Notes: generated by a model from the sequence alone, not told the origin. Numbered from the stretch's first letter, positions 21,851 to 33,640 are shown. The stretch is 64,000 bases of DNA from Magicicada septendecula (GCA_034769895.1 CM068373.1:283683379-283747378), one strand, 5' to 3'. Made by a program: numbers and translations.

Positions 21851-22495
21851 TGAAACTCAGAACAAGTAAAGTATCAACATCCCTCGCCATTGCGTCAATC
21901 AAGCAATGCTTGGGTCTTCCAACAGGCATTCTACACTCGATTTGACTAAACTGTACCTTCCTAGCTATTCGGTTGTCTTCTATCCTAATGATTTGTCCTA
22001 CCCATTGCAATCTATGCAGTCGGATGGTGGTGGCTAGATTACTGTCTATATAGCTTGCATAGTTCCTCATTGTGACGCATTCTCCATACTCCATTGACTT
22101 GGATTGGTCAAAATTCTCCTCAAAATTCTCCTTTCAAAGGTATTGACTATGTTAGCAGCTTGTTTGTTGATGAGTCCACGTCTCGCTGCCATATGTTATC
22201 AACTAATCATAACTTTATATAATGTGACCTTGGACTGACGGTGGATATTCCTTGTCTTGTAGTTGTAGAATGTAGTTGTCAACGAAGCACATGCTCTATT
22301 TGCGGCCTGTACCCTTTTCCTTCTTTCATTTATTTCTTCATTATCTTCTGCCATCCACCATCCCAAATATTAAAACCGATTCACTATTTCCAGGTTTAGT
22401 GGTTCGATTTCAAACTGTTCAGGTTTCCTGGTTTTTCTTCGAGTGGTGATCATAACCTTAGTTTTATCTGTAATCCTATCTCTTCTGCTTCACCT
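21840..22495 (-). pseudogene. LINE reverse transcriptase C-terminal half
   Basis: The minus strand reads TKVMITTRRKTRKPEQFEI, a broken 'F.YLG' motif, INERRKRVQAANRACASL, SKVTLYKVMIS, INKQAANIVNTFERRILRRIL, ATTIRLHRLQWVGQIIRIEDNRIARKV and MPVGRPKHCLIDAM. These follow the usual LINE order from the palm end to the tail. Several in-frame stops. Its upstream edge meets LTR family A at ~22507. Confidence 0.8.
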
Positions 22496-22506
22496 GTGAA
22501 AAAAGA

Positions 22507-22705
22507 TTATTGTGTTATAATTAGTGTGGAACTCTAATATTTGACAATTATTATTGCGTGTAGACAAACTTAACTTGAATTATTGTATGATAATATCTTT
22601 CTTGGTTAAAAATTGTTATTTGTGACTAATTACAGCTGGTAATTAGTAATTTCATTGGTGTCTGTATTTTGTTTCCACTGTACAATCCGTGAGACCGGCG
22701 TAACA
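22507..22705 (+). repeat. LTR family A, 3' part only
   Basis: Matches the last ~200 bases of the 33646-34144 LTR: TTGTGTTATAATTAGTGTGG, TTAACTTGAATTATTGTATG, GGTAATTAGTAATTTCATTG and TTTCCACTGTACAA, ending GCGTAACA. The 5' part is missing at the junction with the LINE pseudogene. Confidence 0.8.
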
Positions 22706-23845
22706 GTATTGACAATTGAACTGTCGCAACTGACGTATAAAAGTATGTAAGATTATTGCGGGGAGTGTGCGGTGCGGATGGAAAGTACGTCACTGCTATA
22801 ATGGTTAACGTCAACAGTTTATTGTCCCCTCGGTTCAACTTGCTAAAATAAAAAAATGAAAAGTGAAGGTCACTTATGGTTACACTCTCACAATTAATTA
22901 CAAAGTAACGTTGCGTGAGACGCAGAATAATGGCCGCAGTCCTCCGCAGAAGCTTTAACGTTCACCGTCATTTGTCAAGGAAAATTTAGTCTATTAAAAT
23001 ACTAACGTGCGTGTGTTCTGAGTGAGTTTACAAGAGTGGCTTAAAATTTTAATGATTACCTGCCGTTAATACCTATACCACATATAATATGATATAACAT
23101 TATGTCTTTTTTAAGTTTTTTTTTTCGTTGTTTGTGACCGACCAATATGGTCGGACTCGGGCTGTTTTGGAGACTAGCTCCCTTCAGCCGTGTCGGTATG
23201 GGATTTTAGGGGAGACGTACGCCAGCTGACCGGGCCGTTGAGAAGGTGGAGGCACGAAGTTGCGAGAGTATTGCTTGTGAGTTATATTGTGTGCAAGTGT
23301 AGTGGGTACTTCTTTTTTAAGTTTAACCATGGTAGGCTATATATTTAACATGACCAGTTACTCTATATCAGTGATTCTCAACCTTTTGAAGTCCGGAACC
23401 CACCTTCAATGATGTTACACTTGACGGACCTATAAGCTTGGACGCCGACAAAATTACTTGTCGGGGTGTTCATCCAGTTTATAATTATATTTTTGCTAAC
23501 ATCGAGTACTTTAAGTCCTCTGTTACGCTTAAACATATTATTATACATACTTCATTCTATAAAAGTAAATGTGTAATAGGTTTTTAAAATTCAGTAAATA
23601 CATTTTCAATCTCAACGATCCACCCCTCCCCACTAGGGCCCATAATTTTTTAATTTTTTATCCCAACGATCCATTAAACACCAGCAGATGGTTGGGTTCG
23701 AAGCCCCATAGAACCGACCACCGCCCCTCTCGCTTGCAAGTCATGAAGACGTATTATCCAAGGTTTCTGTCTCCAGCGTTTCCCTAATTGGCGATATCTC
23801 TGAAGAAAGTTCCTCAATATCGTGCCACCAACCATCTTTTATTTC
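22706..23845. other. No gene recognised
   Basis: Mostly AT-rich. 23150-23300 is a GC-richer island (GACCGGGCCGTTGAG, AAGGTGGAGG) of unknown origin, possibly part of a LINE 5' or 3' UTR. Confidence 0.4.
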
Positions 23846-23849
23846 CCGT

Positions 23850-24245
23850 CTCCCCAGGCATTGGGGTAGACGAATCTATAACTTTTCTACTCTTGCTGCT
23901 CAACTATTCCCCTGCCTTCTATAGCTCGTCCAACTTTCCGGGCAACACTTGTAAAAATTCTGAAGAACTCCGCGTTCCAGCAGATAATCTCGATCTTACT
24001 CTAATGAGGGTGTTCATTCAAGAATTCCATCAATTCAGTTCTTTTAGCAGTAAGAGCCGGACATTCTTCCAGCACGTACCACGCAGTCTCTTGCACACCA
24101 ACACCATAAGTGGTACACTACGGTCCTAAAGGTTGTTAATCTGGCCTTAAAATCCCCATGTCCTGAGTAAACACCAGCAGTGGGTTCTGCATAGGTTGAG
24201 GAACGTTGATCTAGATAATCTATATTGCAGTTGATCGCTCTAAAA
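23850..24245 (-). pseudogene. LINE C-terminal RNase H / Zn-knuckle region
   Basis: The minus strand gives TAEPTAGVYSGHGDFKARLTTF, then, in another frame, STYGVGVQETAWYVLEECPALTAKRTELMEFLNEH. This parallels the end of R1/I-type LINEs ('LTGHG.F..YL.RF.L...C.CG..ET..HVL.ECP'). The cysteines of the knuckle are partly lost and a frameshift lies in the middle, so it is a relic. Confidence 0.65.
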
Positions 24246-24289
24246 TATTATCTTCTTCACTAACGCAACAAACATAGATAGTTGGCCTT

Positions 24290-24500
24290 GTCGTGCTCAA
24301 TATCGATCCTAGGCATGATTATGATAAGAGCACCGTCTCTCCACCTATCTCTAGGTCGCACTCCATCAGAAGAAACCTTGTACACGCTTTTGACTGTCCT
24401 GCTAACTTCCATTCTCAGGACAGGACCGAGCCTTTGTATCTTACAAATGCTGCATACAATTCTCTATTCTCCTTCCGCAGTTATTTCCAATTTCCCGTGT
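24290..24500 (-). pseudogene. RTE-like LINE C-terminus fragment
   Basis: The minus strand reads RLGPVLRMEVSRTVKSVYKV, SSDGVRPRDRWRDGALIIIM. It is the same ending as the 9330-9745 relic (DSPGGVRPRGRPRN, WRDSVL), so the two are probably one family. Confidence 0.6.
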
Positions 24501-24665
24501 TATGATCTTAAGCAATTTTATTCGGATCTCTTCATCAGCTCCACTGCCAAACTATTAAGGATTCAAGTTTCACAGTTGGTCTAACTAATTAAGGTCTTCT
24601 ACAAACCGAACTTCGTTTATTGGCTTACTAAACTACTCTTCAAGATTTCATTCAAGGCAAAGTAT

Positions 24666-25090
24666 TGTTACGATAGTCTCATTGATCGTCGTATGGTTCG
24701 GTGGAAAACAAAATACAGACACCAATTAAATCATTAATTACCAGCTTTATTTAATCACAAATAACAATTTGTAATCAACAAGGTACTTCGTATAATAGTT
24801 CAAGTTAAATTTGTCCACTAATAATAATAATGTAAAGCTTACAGTTCCCCACCAATTATAGGCTAATACAATAATCGCAACAACCACTAGATCCGCGCTG
24901 AATAAATCACCACTTCTCAGATAACTAAATTCTAAGCGGCAGCTGTTGCCTATATATAGCCAGCAGCTATTCCAGAATAATGTTCCATAATTTTCGTCGT
25001 TAAGAATCACTCGAAAAATCTAGAGGGTTATTTAGGTCGGCCTTGACAGAGACACGCACCTGCTCGGCTAGCCGAGAAACGGCTAGAACA
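24666..25090 (-). repeat. LTR family A, minus strand, 5' end lost
   Basis: Starts TGTTACGATAGTCTCATTG (inverse of the LTR 3' end) and continues ATCGTCGTATGG, AATACAGACACCAATTAAAT and AATTACCAGCTTTATTTAAT. It reaches CTCGGCTAGCCGAGAAAC, which matches the inverse of the 5' part of the 25584 and 33646 copies. The final ~35 bases of the 5' end are not recognisable. Confidence 0.8.
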
Positions 25091-25583
25091 ACTTTCGACT
25101 GTTTAAGAGCGTTCCCGGCTGTATTGCTTCTCCTTATTTCTTGCTTGTCAAGTGTCTTCACTGACAGTAGAACTAAGGTAGTGAAAACTTTGAGACTGCT
25201 TCAAAACAGCAATCACCAAACACATATAGCTGCTGGTTCCCTTTCCTTCTTGACACCATTATTTTGGTCTTACTTGCATTTACTATAAATTATTGTTAGG
25301 TAGTTTAGTCTATTTCTCATGCAGTTACTTTCCATTTGCTTTACATGTTCGTCGGTATTGTTTAATCCCCCTCTGTATGTGCACTTAGTTCTCTGCTCAA
25401 ATCTTCATTTAACAGATGTGGTCGCCTCGTATTCACACCTTTTTCAGATCTCATGTCTGCCGACTCTGAATTCTCTACTCACCATTTTTCTAGCTGACCT
25501 ACACTTTAAAGTTGTAGGCTATAATTTGACCAATAACAAGTTTCATGGTAATGTCAAATGACTAGTATTAAATTACACGCTAC

Positions 25584-26064
25584 TGTTACGTTCGTTGAGA
25601 AGAAACACAATTACGTGACGCTCTTTGAAATTCGATATTGTCATTCTACACGTTTCTCGACTAGCCTAGCTCGTGCAGCCAAGAAAATGGTCAAGGTCAG
25701 GCTTTGAACTAGTCTCCAAATTGTTTTAGTCCCTTAAATATGCAATTATTCTTGGTGCGCCGTCGGGAAAGTAGTAGACGTCTGTGGAACCTCTGCGGAT
25801 GTATATATAGCAGTGGCCGGCTTAACAGTCAGTTACATCTGGCAATTTATTTATTTGGGGGATCGAAATATTGTGTTAATTAGTGTGGAACTATAGTAGT
25901 TGACATTTATTATCGTGTGCTGGACAAATTCAACTTGAATTATTCTATAACCGTGGTCTGTTGACTTATAACTGCTTTTTGTCTCTAACTAAAGTTCGTA
26001 ATTAGTGATTTCATTGGTGTCAGTTATTCAGTTTCCACTGTACAACACGACGATCGGTACAACA
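25584..26064 (+). repeat. LTR family A, full-length solo LTR
   Basis: 481 bp, TGTTACG...GGTACAACA. It matches the 33646-34144 copy at both ends and along its 3' half. TATATATAG (25802-25810) is followed ~20 bases later by TCAGT (25829-25833), the arthropod initiator, so this is a credible LTR promoter. No internal element sequence is attached, so it is a solo LTR. A clear target-site duplication was not seen. Confidence 0.85.
25802..25833 (+). promoter_or_regulatory. LTR promoter: TATA box plus TCAGT initiator
   Basis: TATATATAG followed by AACAGTCAGTT at the usual distance. The copy at 46458 keeps the same pair (TATATAA at 46664-46670, TCAGT at 46694-46698), and the 33646 copy has TATTTAAA (33866-33873) and TTAGTT (33897-33902). 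Confidence 0.6.
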
Positions 26065-27300
26065 CACCAACCCTTTAAAGCTATCTCTGATGAGTTTTTA
26101 TTATAAGAACAAAGTGATTTTTATTGGATAGTTAGAATTGGGCTACCTTGCAGTACCAATGTTCATTCTTATTATTATTAAAATAAACTGAATATAAAAT
26201 GAAGTCTAGGTGTAGTTGAAACCGAAATTAAAATAATGCCTGTCACGAACCCACGAACCTCACGCTTTTACAGCTCAAAAACACCTGACGAGAAATTGTT
26301 TTGTTGTAAGGCAATGTCTCAAGCCTCACTCCACCGAAGCGACTCTTTGTAACACGATGCGTCAAAACTGTTCTGTGGCGAAACGAAATGCCGCTTCAAT
26401 GTGCGGCCGGATTTCCAGATTGTAGACCAGTTTCTACAGATTTTCGGCCATCTTTAAAGTGTTTCTACCAGAGCTTAACTGTCTGTCACCCATTGAGCCC
26501 TCTCCAAAAAACTTTATGACTCGGACAAATATTAAAGTTTCAAAAACAAGCTTTAATACAAATTCACTGATCTAGTCCTTCACACATATTATAAATACAA
26601 CAGTCACAGAAAACACATGTTCACACAACAAAGTTACACAGCTAACTGAATAGTCCAATACATTAGTGAATATTCACGCATGCGTCAAGAGGTTCCGTCT
26701 GATTGGCTAACGAGTTACAATGCAGTTGCATAACCGGCTTCCGTTGTCGGACAGTTTTCGGTCAGACCTCGTTATTTGCAACAGCTTGCACAAATCTCCG
26801 AAAAAATAAATAATTGTAAAAACGCAAAGTAAATCAATGAATAAATTGTTAACGAAATTGCTAGAAAACTATAATTACAACGAGAAAAACCTCCTTAACC
26901 TCGACGTCCGCTGAGCAGAACCTTAAATCACAAAAATCAAAAACATTCACACGAGTAACACGAGAAATAAACAAAGCCCTGTTTAAATTAGTAACTCGGC
27001 ATGACAGGAGGTGGAGCCACGGCCTTCCTCGCACCCACTCTTCCCGCCCACTGGGACTTGCCCAAACCCGCGGCAATTTCTTTCATCAAATCTTAGGGTT
27101 ATCTTTACTACGCTGTTTGATACAATGATTAACACCCATAACCGTAAAATAATATGGGCGTCTCTCGTGGCTGTAAATGATGATTGTGTAGTTGAAAGTT
27201 TTACGACGGTACAATAGTCCCTGCACAAGCCCCAGATAAGTACTTTGTTCCATCGCTAAACTACGCAAGAAAAAGAAAAGAAGAAACTATTATAACTTAG
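26065..27300. other. No gene recognised
   Basis: AT-rich DNA. No motif-bearing open frame and no repeat matched elsewhere in the window. Confidence 0.4.
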
Positions 27301-27470
27301 GCTAAATCATGGCCGCCTCTAGTAGAAGGCCGGAATATTAAAAGTGGCAACATTGCGTTTGAGGCCTATAAGTATAGTGTAATAAAAATATCGGTATGGA
27401 GAACCATACATGACTTCCATATTCTAAGATTTATATTTAAAATCATTTTCGAAATGAAATATTACCATAG

Positions 27471-27668
27471 AAACTACTTCTTTCTACTTACTGCTTCAGC
27501 CTTAACCACAGTACTGTGGTCACTAACGTATACCACCTCACGTTATCGCACTCGATTTTCACTGATGATGGAAGTCGATGGCATTGCCGAAACGTCTGGT
27601 TTTGTAGAAAACATTGGTCTACGGCCAAATATCCCGGGAAGGAATTTTGACAAAAACTACTTCTTTCT
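27471..27668 (+). mobile_element. Single-arm mini-element with 15-bp target duplication
   Basis: A 168-bp unit (27486-27653) sits between perfect 15-bp direct repeats AAACTACTTCTTTCT (27471-27485 and 27654-27668). It carries ACCACAGTACTGTGG, a CTGATGATGG box, GCCGAAACGTCTGG, then CTACGGCCAAATATCCCGGG. All of these recur in the palindromic elements at 36.4-37.2 kb. A 15-bp duplication points to target-primed (TPRT-like) insertion. A small open frame across it looks incidental. Confidence 0.75.
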
Positions 27669-28183
27669 TGCTGATAACGTTGTACACATATATATAAAAA
27701 ATATGCATAAAATGAATGGCTTGTATAAGTTAATGATTGATCTCCATTAAGTAGTGCTCAAGTTTCCAAAGTTTTAATATTATGATGTCCGTAATTAAAA
27801 CATCAGAGCAGGTTTAGTGTGAATGAGGGTACACCGTGGACAAAAATTTTTAACATTTCCTATAGAGCGTTGCTTAGAGTAAAGCTGCGAATCTACAGTG
27901 TATGTTTCACAGAACAAACACGCGAAAAAGAAGGAGCGCTCCGAAGTCACTCATGAACCCTCAGCATCTTGCAGAGGGTTCATTCCCTAAAGACGAAAAG
28001 TCTGTCTATGAATCGTTCCTCTGTAAACACGTGCAGTTACACTGCCCAGCGATCCACAGGAAGCAAATTGATGTCCATTTTTTCGGCTTGCACGCGTTAT
28101 GTTGGTGTGGGTTTCGGCACTTTCCATTTAAAAAGCGTGCAAATGTAAGAAAATAAACATGAGTGAGGCCAGAAATAACGCGA

Positions 28184-28185
<2 letters not shown>

Positions 28186-28227
<42 letters not shown>
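28186..28227. repeat. (TG)n microsatellite
   Basis: About 21 uninterrupted TG units. Confidence 0.95.
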
Positions 28228-28484
28228 CCCTGCCTTTTTATTGCTGTAGTCATAATAATAAAATGGAAACGTAAACATTACATAACTGAGATATGCTTAC
28301 CTGCCACGAACGATATATTATTTTATACATGTATATTAATTAACTCATACATAATTTACATTAAAATAAAAAAATTATAATTTTATTGCCTGGCAACAAA
28401 ATTATTTTATTTTTAGCAATTACCAGTGTTTGAAAAAGTTTAAATGAATTTTCAAGTACTTTACTGTTGTTAAAACGTAAAAGG

Positions 28485-29100
28485 TTGCAGGTAATCTACC
28501 CCTTCCCCTTAACCGATCTTCACCAAAATCGAAAGTCCTTGCGATCTCTACAATTCAGGGACGTATGCAAAAAATTATTTGATTCTGTTTGAATTTGCGG
28601 CTGTTATCGTTTGCCATATAAAATACCCTTGATAAAAAAACGTTGCTGGTAAACTACCCCTTCCCCTTAACCGATCTTCACCAAAAACAACAGGTCTTGA
28701 GTACTCTACAAATCAGGGCTGTATGCAAAAAATTTTTTGATTCTGTTTGAATTTGCGGCTGTTATCGTTTGCCATATAAAATACCCTTGTTAAAAAAATG
28801 TTGCAGGTAAACTACCCCTTTCCCTTAACCGATCTTCACCAAAAACAATAGTTCTTGAGAACTCTACAATTTAGGGCTGTATGCGAAACATTATTTGATT
28901 CTGTTTGAATTTGCGGCTGTTATCGTTTGCCAAAAAAAAAATTTCCCTTGATATAAAAAAACCGTTGCAGGTAAACTACCCCTTTCCCTCAACCGATCTT
29001 CACCAAAAACAATAGGTCGTGAGTACTCTGCAAATCAGGGCTGTATGCAAAAAATTATTTGATTCTGTTTGAATTTGCGGCTGTTATCGTTTGCCATAGA
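28485..29100 (+). repeat. 158-bp tandem array, ~3.9 units
   Basis: Units start TTGCAGGTAA-like at 28485, 28643, 28801 and 28965. Each contains CTACCCCTTCCCCTTAACCG, ATCTTCACCAAAA, GATTCTGTTTGAATTTGCGG and CTGTTATCGTTTGCC. The last runs into an ACAGACAC-rich run (29110-29152). It lies inside the 27308-29692 element. Confidence 0.9.
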
Positions 29101-29260
29101 AAAAAAATCTACAGACAGACACACAGACACACAGATAGACACACAGACACTTTTCGAAAAACGACTTTTTTCATGTTTTGAGTGTAGTACAATCAAAATC
29201 TGCAATAATCTCGAACACGATTTTTTTGCCATCACCATACTTCCATTTCCTTAAGGAATA
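29101..29260 (+). repeat. ACAGACAC run and palindromic end after the array
   Basis: Imperfect CAGACACA repeats (29110-29152), then at 29240-29272 a small palindrome TACTTCC...TTCCTTAAGGAA...GGAAGTA. It may be the end of the repeat unit that holds the array. Confidence 0.5.
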
Positions 29261-29699
29261 TGGAAGTAATAGCTAAAGTGTACATGTTATATTTTGATTT
29301 AATTTCATAACATTACTAAAATCATAAGTAGTCCTATTTATAGCTAAATCTAAATTATAAGTCTGTGCGCACTTAGTACTATACGTTTAAACTGAAGAAA
29401 TTAGTGAATTAGTGTTAGGCCTAATGAATTAATTTTGTTCGAATTATTTAATTCGTATCATATGAATGAGTTAATTGGTGTATTTCTTAAATAATATAAT
29501 AGTATTTTACATAATAAAATTTTAATTTGAAAAAATGAAGAATTATAAAACTGCTATTATGCGGCAATTTAAAATGACGCGATTTGATTATTGAAATACA
29601 TAAATTAAAAGATCGTCCAGTCGGCCTCAAATATCAGCTGGCTTCAGTGTTGTCACGTTTAATGTTCCGGCCTTCTACTAGAGCTGGCCATGGCTAAAT

Positions 29700-30366
29700 A
29701 CATAATAACCTAGCATTATTATTATACTTTATATTCTTAAATTTAACAATGTTATACGAAGTACATTAAGAGCCACAGTATAACGCGGTGGTGCAAAAAA
29801 AATGTAACAGTGCAAAACTAGCTGTAGAAAACTGTAAACAAACAAACAACAAGAGTTTTCACTCAGATTTGACTCTTTTTCCACTCGAAACGATGTCTAT
29901 AAAATGGAAATTGTAGTAACAATGCTGACTCGAGGCGGGAGAAAAGAGAGGAAAAAATCCAAGAAAAAAATTGTTCTGCCTCGTCATTGTTTGGACGCTG
30001 CTGTAGGTCGAACTGAATTCGCAATTACAGAAAAGCCACGCTGCGCTTTAATTCTTATTTACAACTGTGAAAGTGTATTAGAATATTAAAATTTTTGTTC
30101 TTCTAAGCTTTCTAATATTAATTTTAGAACATTACACAAATATATAAACAATAATTTTTGAACGACATAATTATTATTCGGTTTGTTTAATTTTTTTTTC
30201 GTTAAAAATTGTTTGTCCAAATTTATAAACTCTATACGTATCATTTAAATTCAATGGGGATATATAGGATATATATTGCAAGGTAACAGGTTTGAAGCTG
30301 ACTGCACTTGCAAAAATAAATTTCGATTGGGTGAATTAATACATTTATTGGTTATTCCTTTCCTTA
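29700..30366. other. No gene recognised
   Basis: AT-rich DNA. A 61-codon Lys/Arg-rich frame at 29904 has no supporting feature. Confidence 0.4.
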
Positions 30367-31619
30367 TCTATATCTATAAAAATGAATGTTTGTTTCTTTC
30401 TTTGTCCCGTATGCGTTCCTATACCATTCATCCGATTGCGATGAAACTTCGGTGAGTTGTTGTGCGCACGCCCGCGAAGGTTTATGTATTTTTTTCAATG
30501 GGGCCCTTTGGGGGGTTCTTGGGGTCTTCCACATCTCCTCCTAAACCACTGGACCGATTTCAACCAAACTTGGCACAAATATTTTATGCAACGGGAGAAC
30601 CAACATAGGGTAGGTGTTTTTTCGATGGGGTCCTTTGGGGGGTCCTTTGGGGTCTTCCACATCTGCTCCTAAACCACTGGACCGATTTCAACCAAACTTG
30701 GCACAAATATTTTACGCAACGGGAGAACCAACATAGGATAGGTGTTTTTTTCGACGGGGTCCTTTGGGGGGTCCTTAGGGTTCTTCCACATCTCCTTCTA
30801 AACCACTGGACCGATTTCAACCAAACTTGGCACAAATATTTTACGCAACGGGAGAACCAACATAGGATATGTGTTTTTTCGATATGATCCTTCGGGGGTC
30901 CTTTTGGGGGTCCTTTTGGGGGTCCTTTGGGGTCTTTCACATCTCCTCCTAAACCACTGGACCGATTTCAACCAAACTTGGCACAAATATTTTACGCAAA
31001 GGGAGAACCAACATAGGATAGGTGTTTTTTCAATGGGGTTCTTTTGGGGGTTCTTTGGGGTCTTCCACATCTCCTCCTAAACCACTGGACCGATTTCAAC
31101 CAAACTTGGCACAAATATTTTACGCAACGGGAGAACCAACATAGGATATGTGTTTTTTCGATATGATACTTCGGGGGGTCCTTTGGGGTCTTCCACATCT
31201 CCTCCTAAACCACTGGACCGATTTCAATCAAACTTGGCACAGATATTTTACGCAAAGGGAGAACCAACATAGGATAGGTGTTTTTTCGATGGGGTTCTTT
31301 TGGGGGTTCTTTGGGGTCTTCCACATCTCCTCCTAAACCACTGGACCGATTTCAACCAAACTTGGCACAAATATTTTACGCAACGGGAGAACCAACATAG
31401 GACAGGTGTTTTTTTTCGATCCGATCCTCTGGGGGGTCCTTTGGAGTCTTAAAAAACTAACTTATTAGATCTGGTTACTATGGCAACCCAGTGGAATAGA
31501 TTCTGTTCTAAATATATTATCGCATTAAATTTAAGACCACGCGAACGAAGTCTTTATATATTATATATATACAAACACTTTCTTTCTTTGAGTGGCAACG
31601 CATGCCGGGTACTCGCTAG
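30367..31619 (+). mobile_element. Helitron-like non-autonomous element
   Basis: Starts TCTATATCTATAAAAATG after an A and ends CTAG before a T (31616-31619). It therefore fits insertion between A and T, with the 5'-TC and CTRR-3' ends of Helitrons. A short hairpin GGCA-ACGCA-TGCC lies about 10 bases before CTAG, also as expected. The interior is a ~128-bp tandem array. No Rep/helicase is present, so it is non-autonomous. Confidence 0.65.
30520..31430 (+). repeat. ~128-bp tandem array, 7 units
   Basis: Unit cores CTCCTAAACCACTGGACCG recur at about 30537, 30665, 30792, 30946, 31074, 31200 and 31331 (spacing 126-131, one of 154 with an extra TCCTTTTGGGGG run). Each also has ATTTCAACCAAACTTGGCAC, ACGGGAGAACCAACATAGG and a GGGGTCCTTTGGGG block. 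The period is not a multiple of three, so the repeated peptides it encodes are shadows. Confidence 0.92.
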
Positions 31620-33640
31620 TAAGTTATAAAACATAGGCCTATACAGTTTCTATCTAAAAATTCCAAGTTTGAAAATATATAAATTTTAATATATTTAATA
31701 GTTAACAATTAAAAAGATTGTCTTTACTTGTTTTATACTTTGTAAATAGTTTTTTAATTCCACTTTCATGGATTTGCTGGGTTAAGTTGCAGTAGTCCGG
31801 ACTACCCTGCGGGCCTGCTCCTATGCTTTCACACCAGGGGTTGTTCTCGTAAGGTGGAGTGTCTATCTCAGAGTTTCCTAGTGGGGGTTGTGTCCGTCCA
31901 AGTTGCTTCTGGTTCAGTCCTCGCTGACAGCCATCGGTCGTTGAAAATCTCGAACGCTGAGCCTGACTTCGTGGTCTAATTCAGCCGCTCCCTTGATGAT
32001 ACTTTACGACTTCCAGAGACTATAAGAGTGCCTCATTAAAGACTGTAAAAGATTACCATATAAAATACTGGATAACTTACGGCTCACCCGTTATTTTACA
32101 GATATACGCAGATGACGTTATTTTTAAAGTTAAAACGTTTCTGGTTTTAGTATAAAATCGACCACGTGTTGGTAAACATGAACGTCCGGTTTCTAGAACT
32201 TACCAAACCATGTGTTTTCAACTGCATGTGGTTGATTGACTAACTACTTTCTCCGTTTAATAAGTACTATTAAAATTTATATAATACTAAAATAATTATT
32301 TATTAATAGTTATTCCAATTTGCACACTAATATACTGCAATGATTTATAGTGTGTCTGTTAATTCGCTTACTGTTAATTATCTTCATTCGTTATGCGCAC
32401 AACACTTATTCACTTTCACTCTACACTGCACTGCTGTTTCTTATTGTTTATAATTGCCTTAAACTACGTTACCATACAGTACTTAACCTAATAACAATAG
32501 CGACTTATCACATCCACATCCCCCTTTGCACCAACTAAGGCTTATTGTGAATATGTCCCCATATTTTCACATAGTGCGAATGTTTGTCTCATTGCAACAC
32601 ACACACAACAGAACGGAAGTCGCACACTTAACAACCAGCGGTCTGTGCAATGAAGACGTTTGCAAAAGTCAGGGTTCGAGTTTAAAGTATACAGGTGTCT
32701 GTACGCCAATGGAATTACCGAAGTGCAGGTATGACGTCATTGAACGTACGCAAACCTAAGCTAACTTAGTGTCTGGAAGAGAACTTCCTAACCAGATATC
32801 GACACCGTCAAGATGACGAGGGGAATCGGACCGACTTGTATACAATTTTTTACGACCACGACCACTGCTACCTATATTTATTTACTGACAAAAGTGATTT
32901 AACTTCAGCAACAAGAGTAAACACAAAGTTGTGTGCTTGGTGTCGTAAGAACTCAGCAACAATTGTCCTGATGATAACAACAAATATTGTCGAAACTTCG
33001 ACACAAATAATTTAAAATTTGTGTTATACTTTTTGACCGATCCTCACAAACCCTTCACCGGAAAAAGTCATTGATTGACGGCCACTACAATTTAAGGATT
33101 TAAAAAGATTAAGGTTGGCATCATACTGTCAGAAGGAATAATGTTTTCCGTTGAAGGTTGAGAGAGCAATGAATAACTCACTGTTGCCAGGATATACTGT
33201 CCCTTGCATTAAAGTACGCGGATAAATATGGTCTGTGGGTAAAAGGAAAAGTGGTTTGGGTAATCTCCGCTACCCTTACAGTGATATACAGTTATGCGTA
33301 TCCTGCTGTCCGGCAAATGTTGGTATGTCCCAAACTAAGGTACAATACGATAATACGAAAACACAATTTTATTTCCATACATTTATTTAATTAATAAAAG
33401 TCGTTTGTAAAAAGTGATATGTTTTTATTAAAAGTTGATGATACGTATTTCAGTAGCTTGTATAACTGGCAATCTATTATAAGTTTATTTACAAATTAAA
33501 GTGTTACAAAAATACGCAAATTATTTTTTTTGTTAATTTGTATATTTCTACGAATGGTTTATTTAAATTTAATTACCAATTCAAAAATCACCGCCGCAGA
33601 AATTAGGTTTCTAAGAATGATCAAAGCATACTCACGATTA
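31620..33640. other. No gene recognised
   Basis: Mostly AT-rich. 31790-31985 is a GC-richer block (GGACTACCCTGCGGGCCTGC, ACAGCCATCGG) that looks like an old repeat of unknown class. Confidence 0.4.

Larger units (their letters stand above)
27301..29699. mobile_element. TIR DNA transposon, non-autonomous, ~2.4 kb
   Basis: Inverted ends 27308-27361 and 29640-29692 share CATGGCC, then CTCTAGTAGAAGGCCGGAA, ATTAAA and GTG.CAACA. They are flanked by GCTAAAT at 27301-27307 and 29693-29699 (7 bp, 8 if GGCTAAAT is counted with a shifted end), consistent with hAT-like or a similar superfamily. No transposase frame is visible. Inside are a nested mini-element (27486-27653), a GT microsatellite and a 158-bp tandem array. 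Confidence 0.75.

Noticed and set aside
23689..23705. GGGTTCGAAGCCCC resembles a tRNA B box
   Set aside because: No A box or cloverleaf arms upstream; flanks are AT-rich.
9406..24584. Treating the LINE-derived frames as host genes such as 'craniofacial development protein-like'
   Set aside because: The motifs are the C-terminal end of LINE reverse transcriptases; such host-gene names are annotation artefacts.
30584..31198. Overlapping minus-strand frames with Pro/Lys-rich repeats (KGPPKGPP, VWLKSVQWF) looking like a repeat protein
   Set aside because: They arise from the ~128-bp tandem array, whose period is not a multiple of three; frames shift between units, and the array sits inside a Helitron-like element.
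30520..31430. Regularly spaced repeats that could suggest a CRISPR array
   Set aside because: Units are ~128 bp and homogeneous throughout with no unique spacers, and the sequence is eukaryotic.
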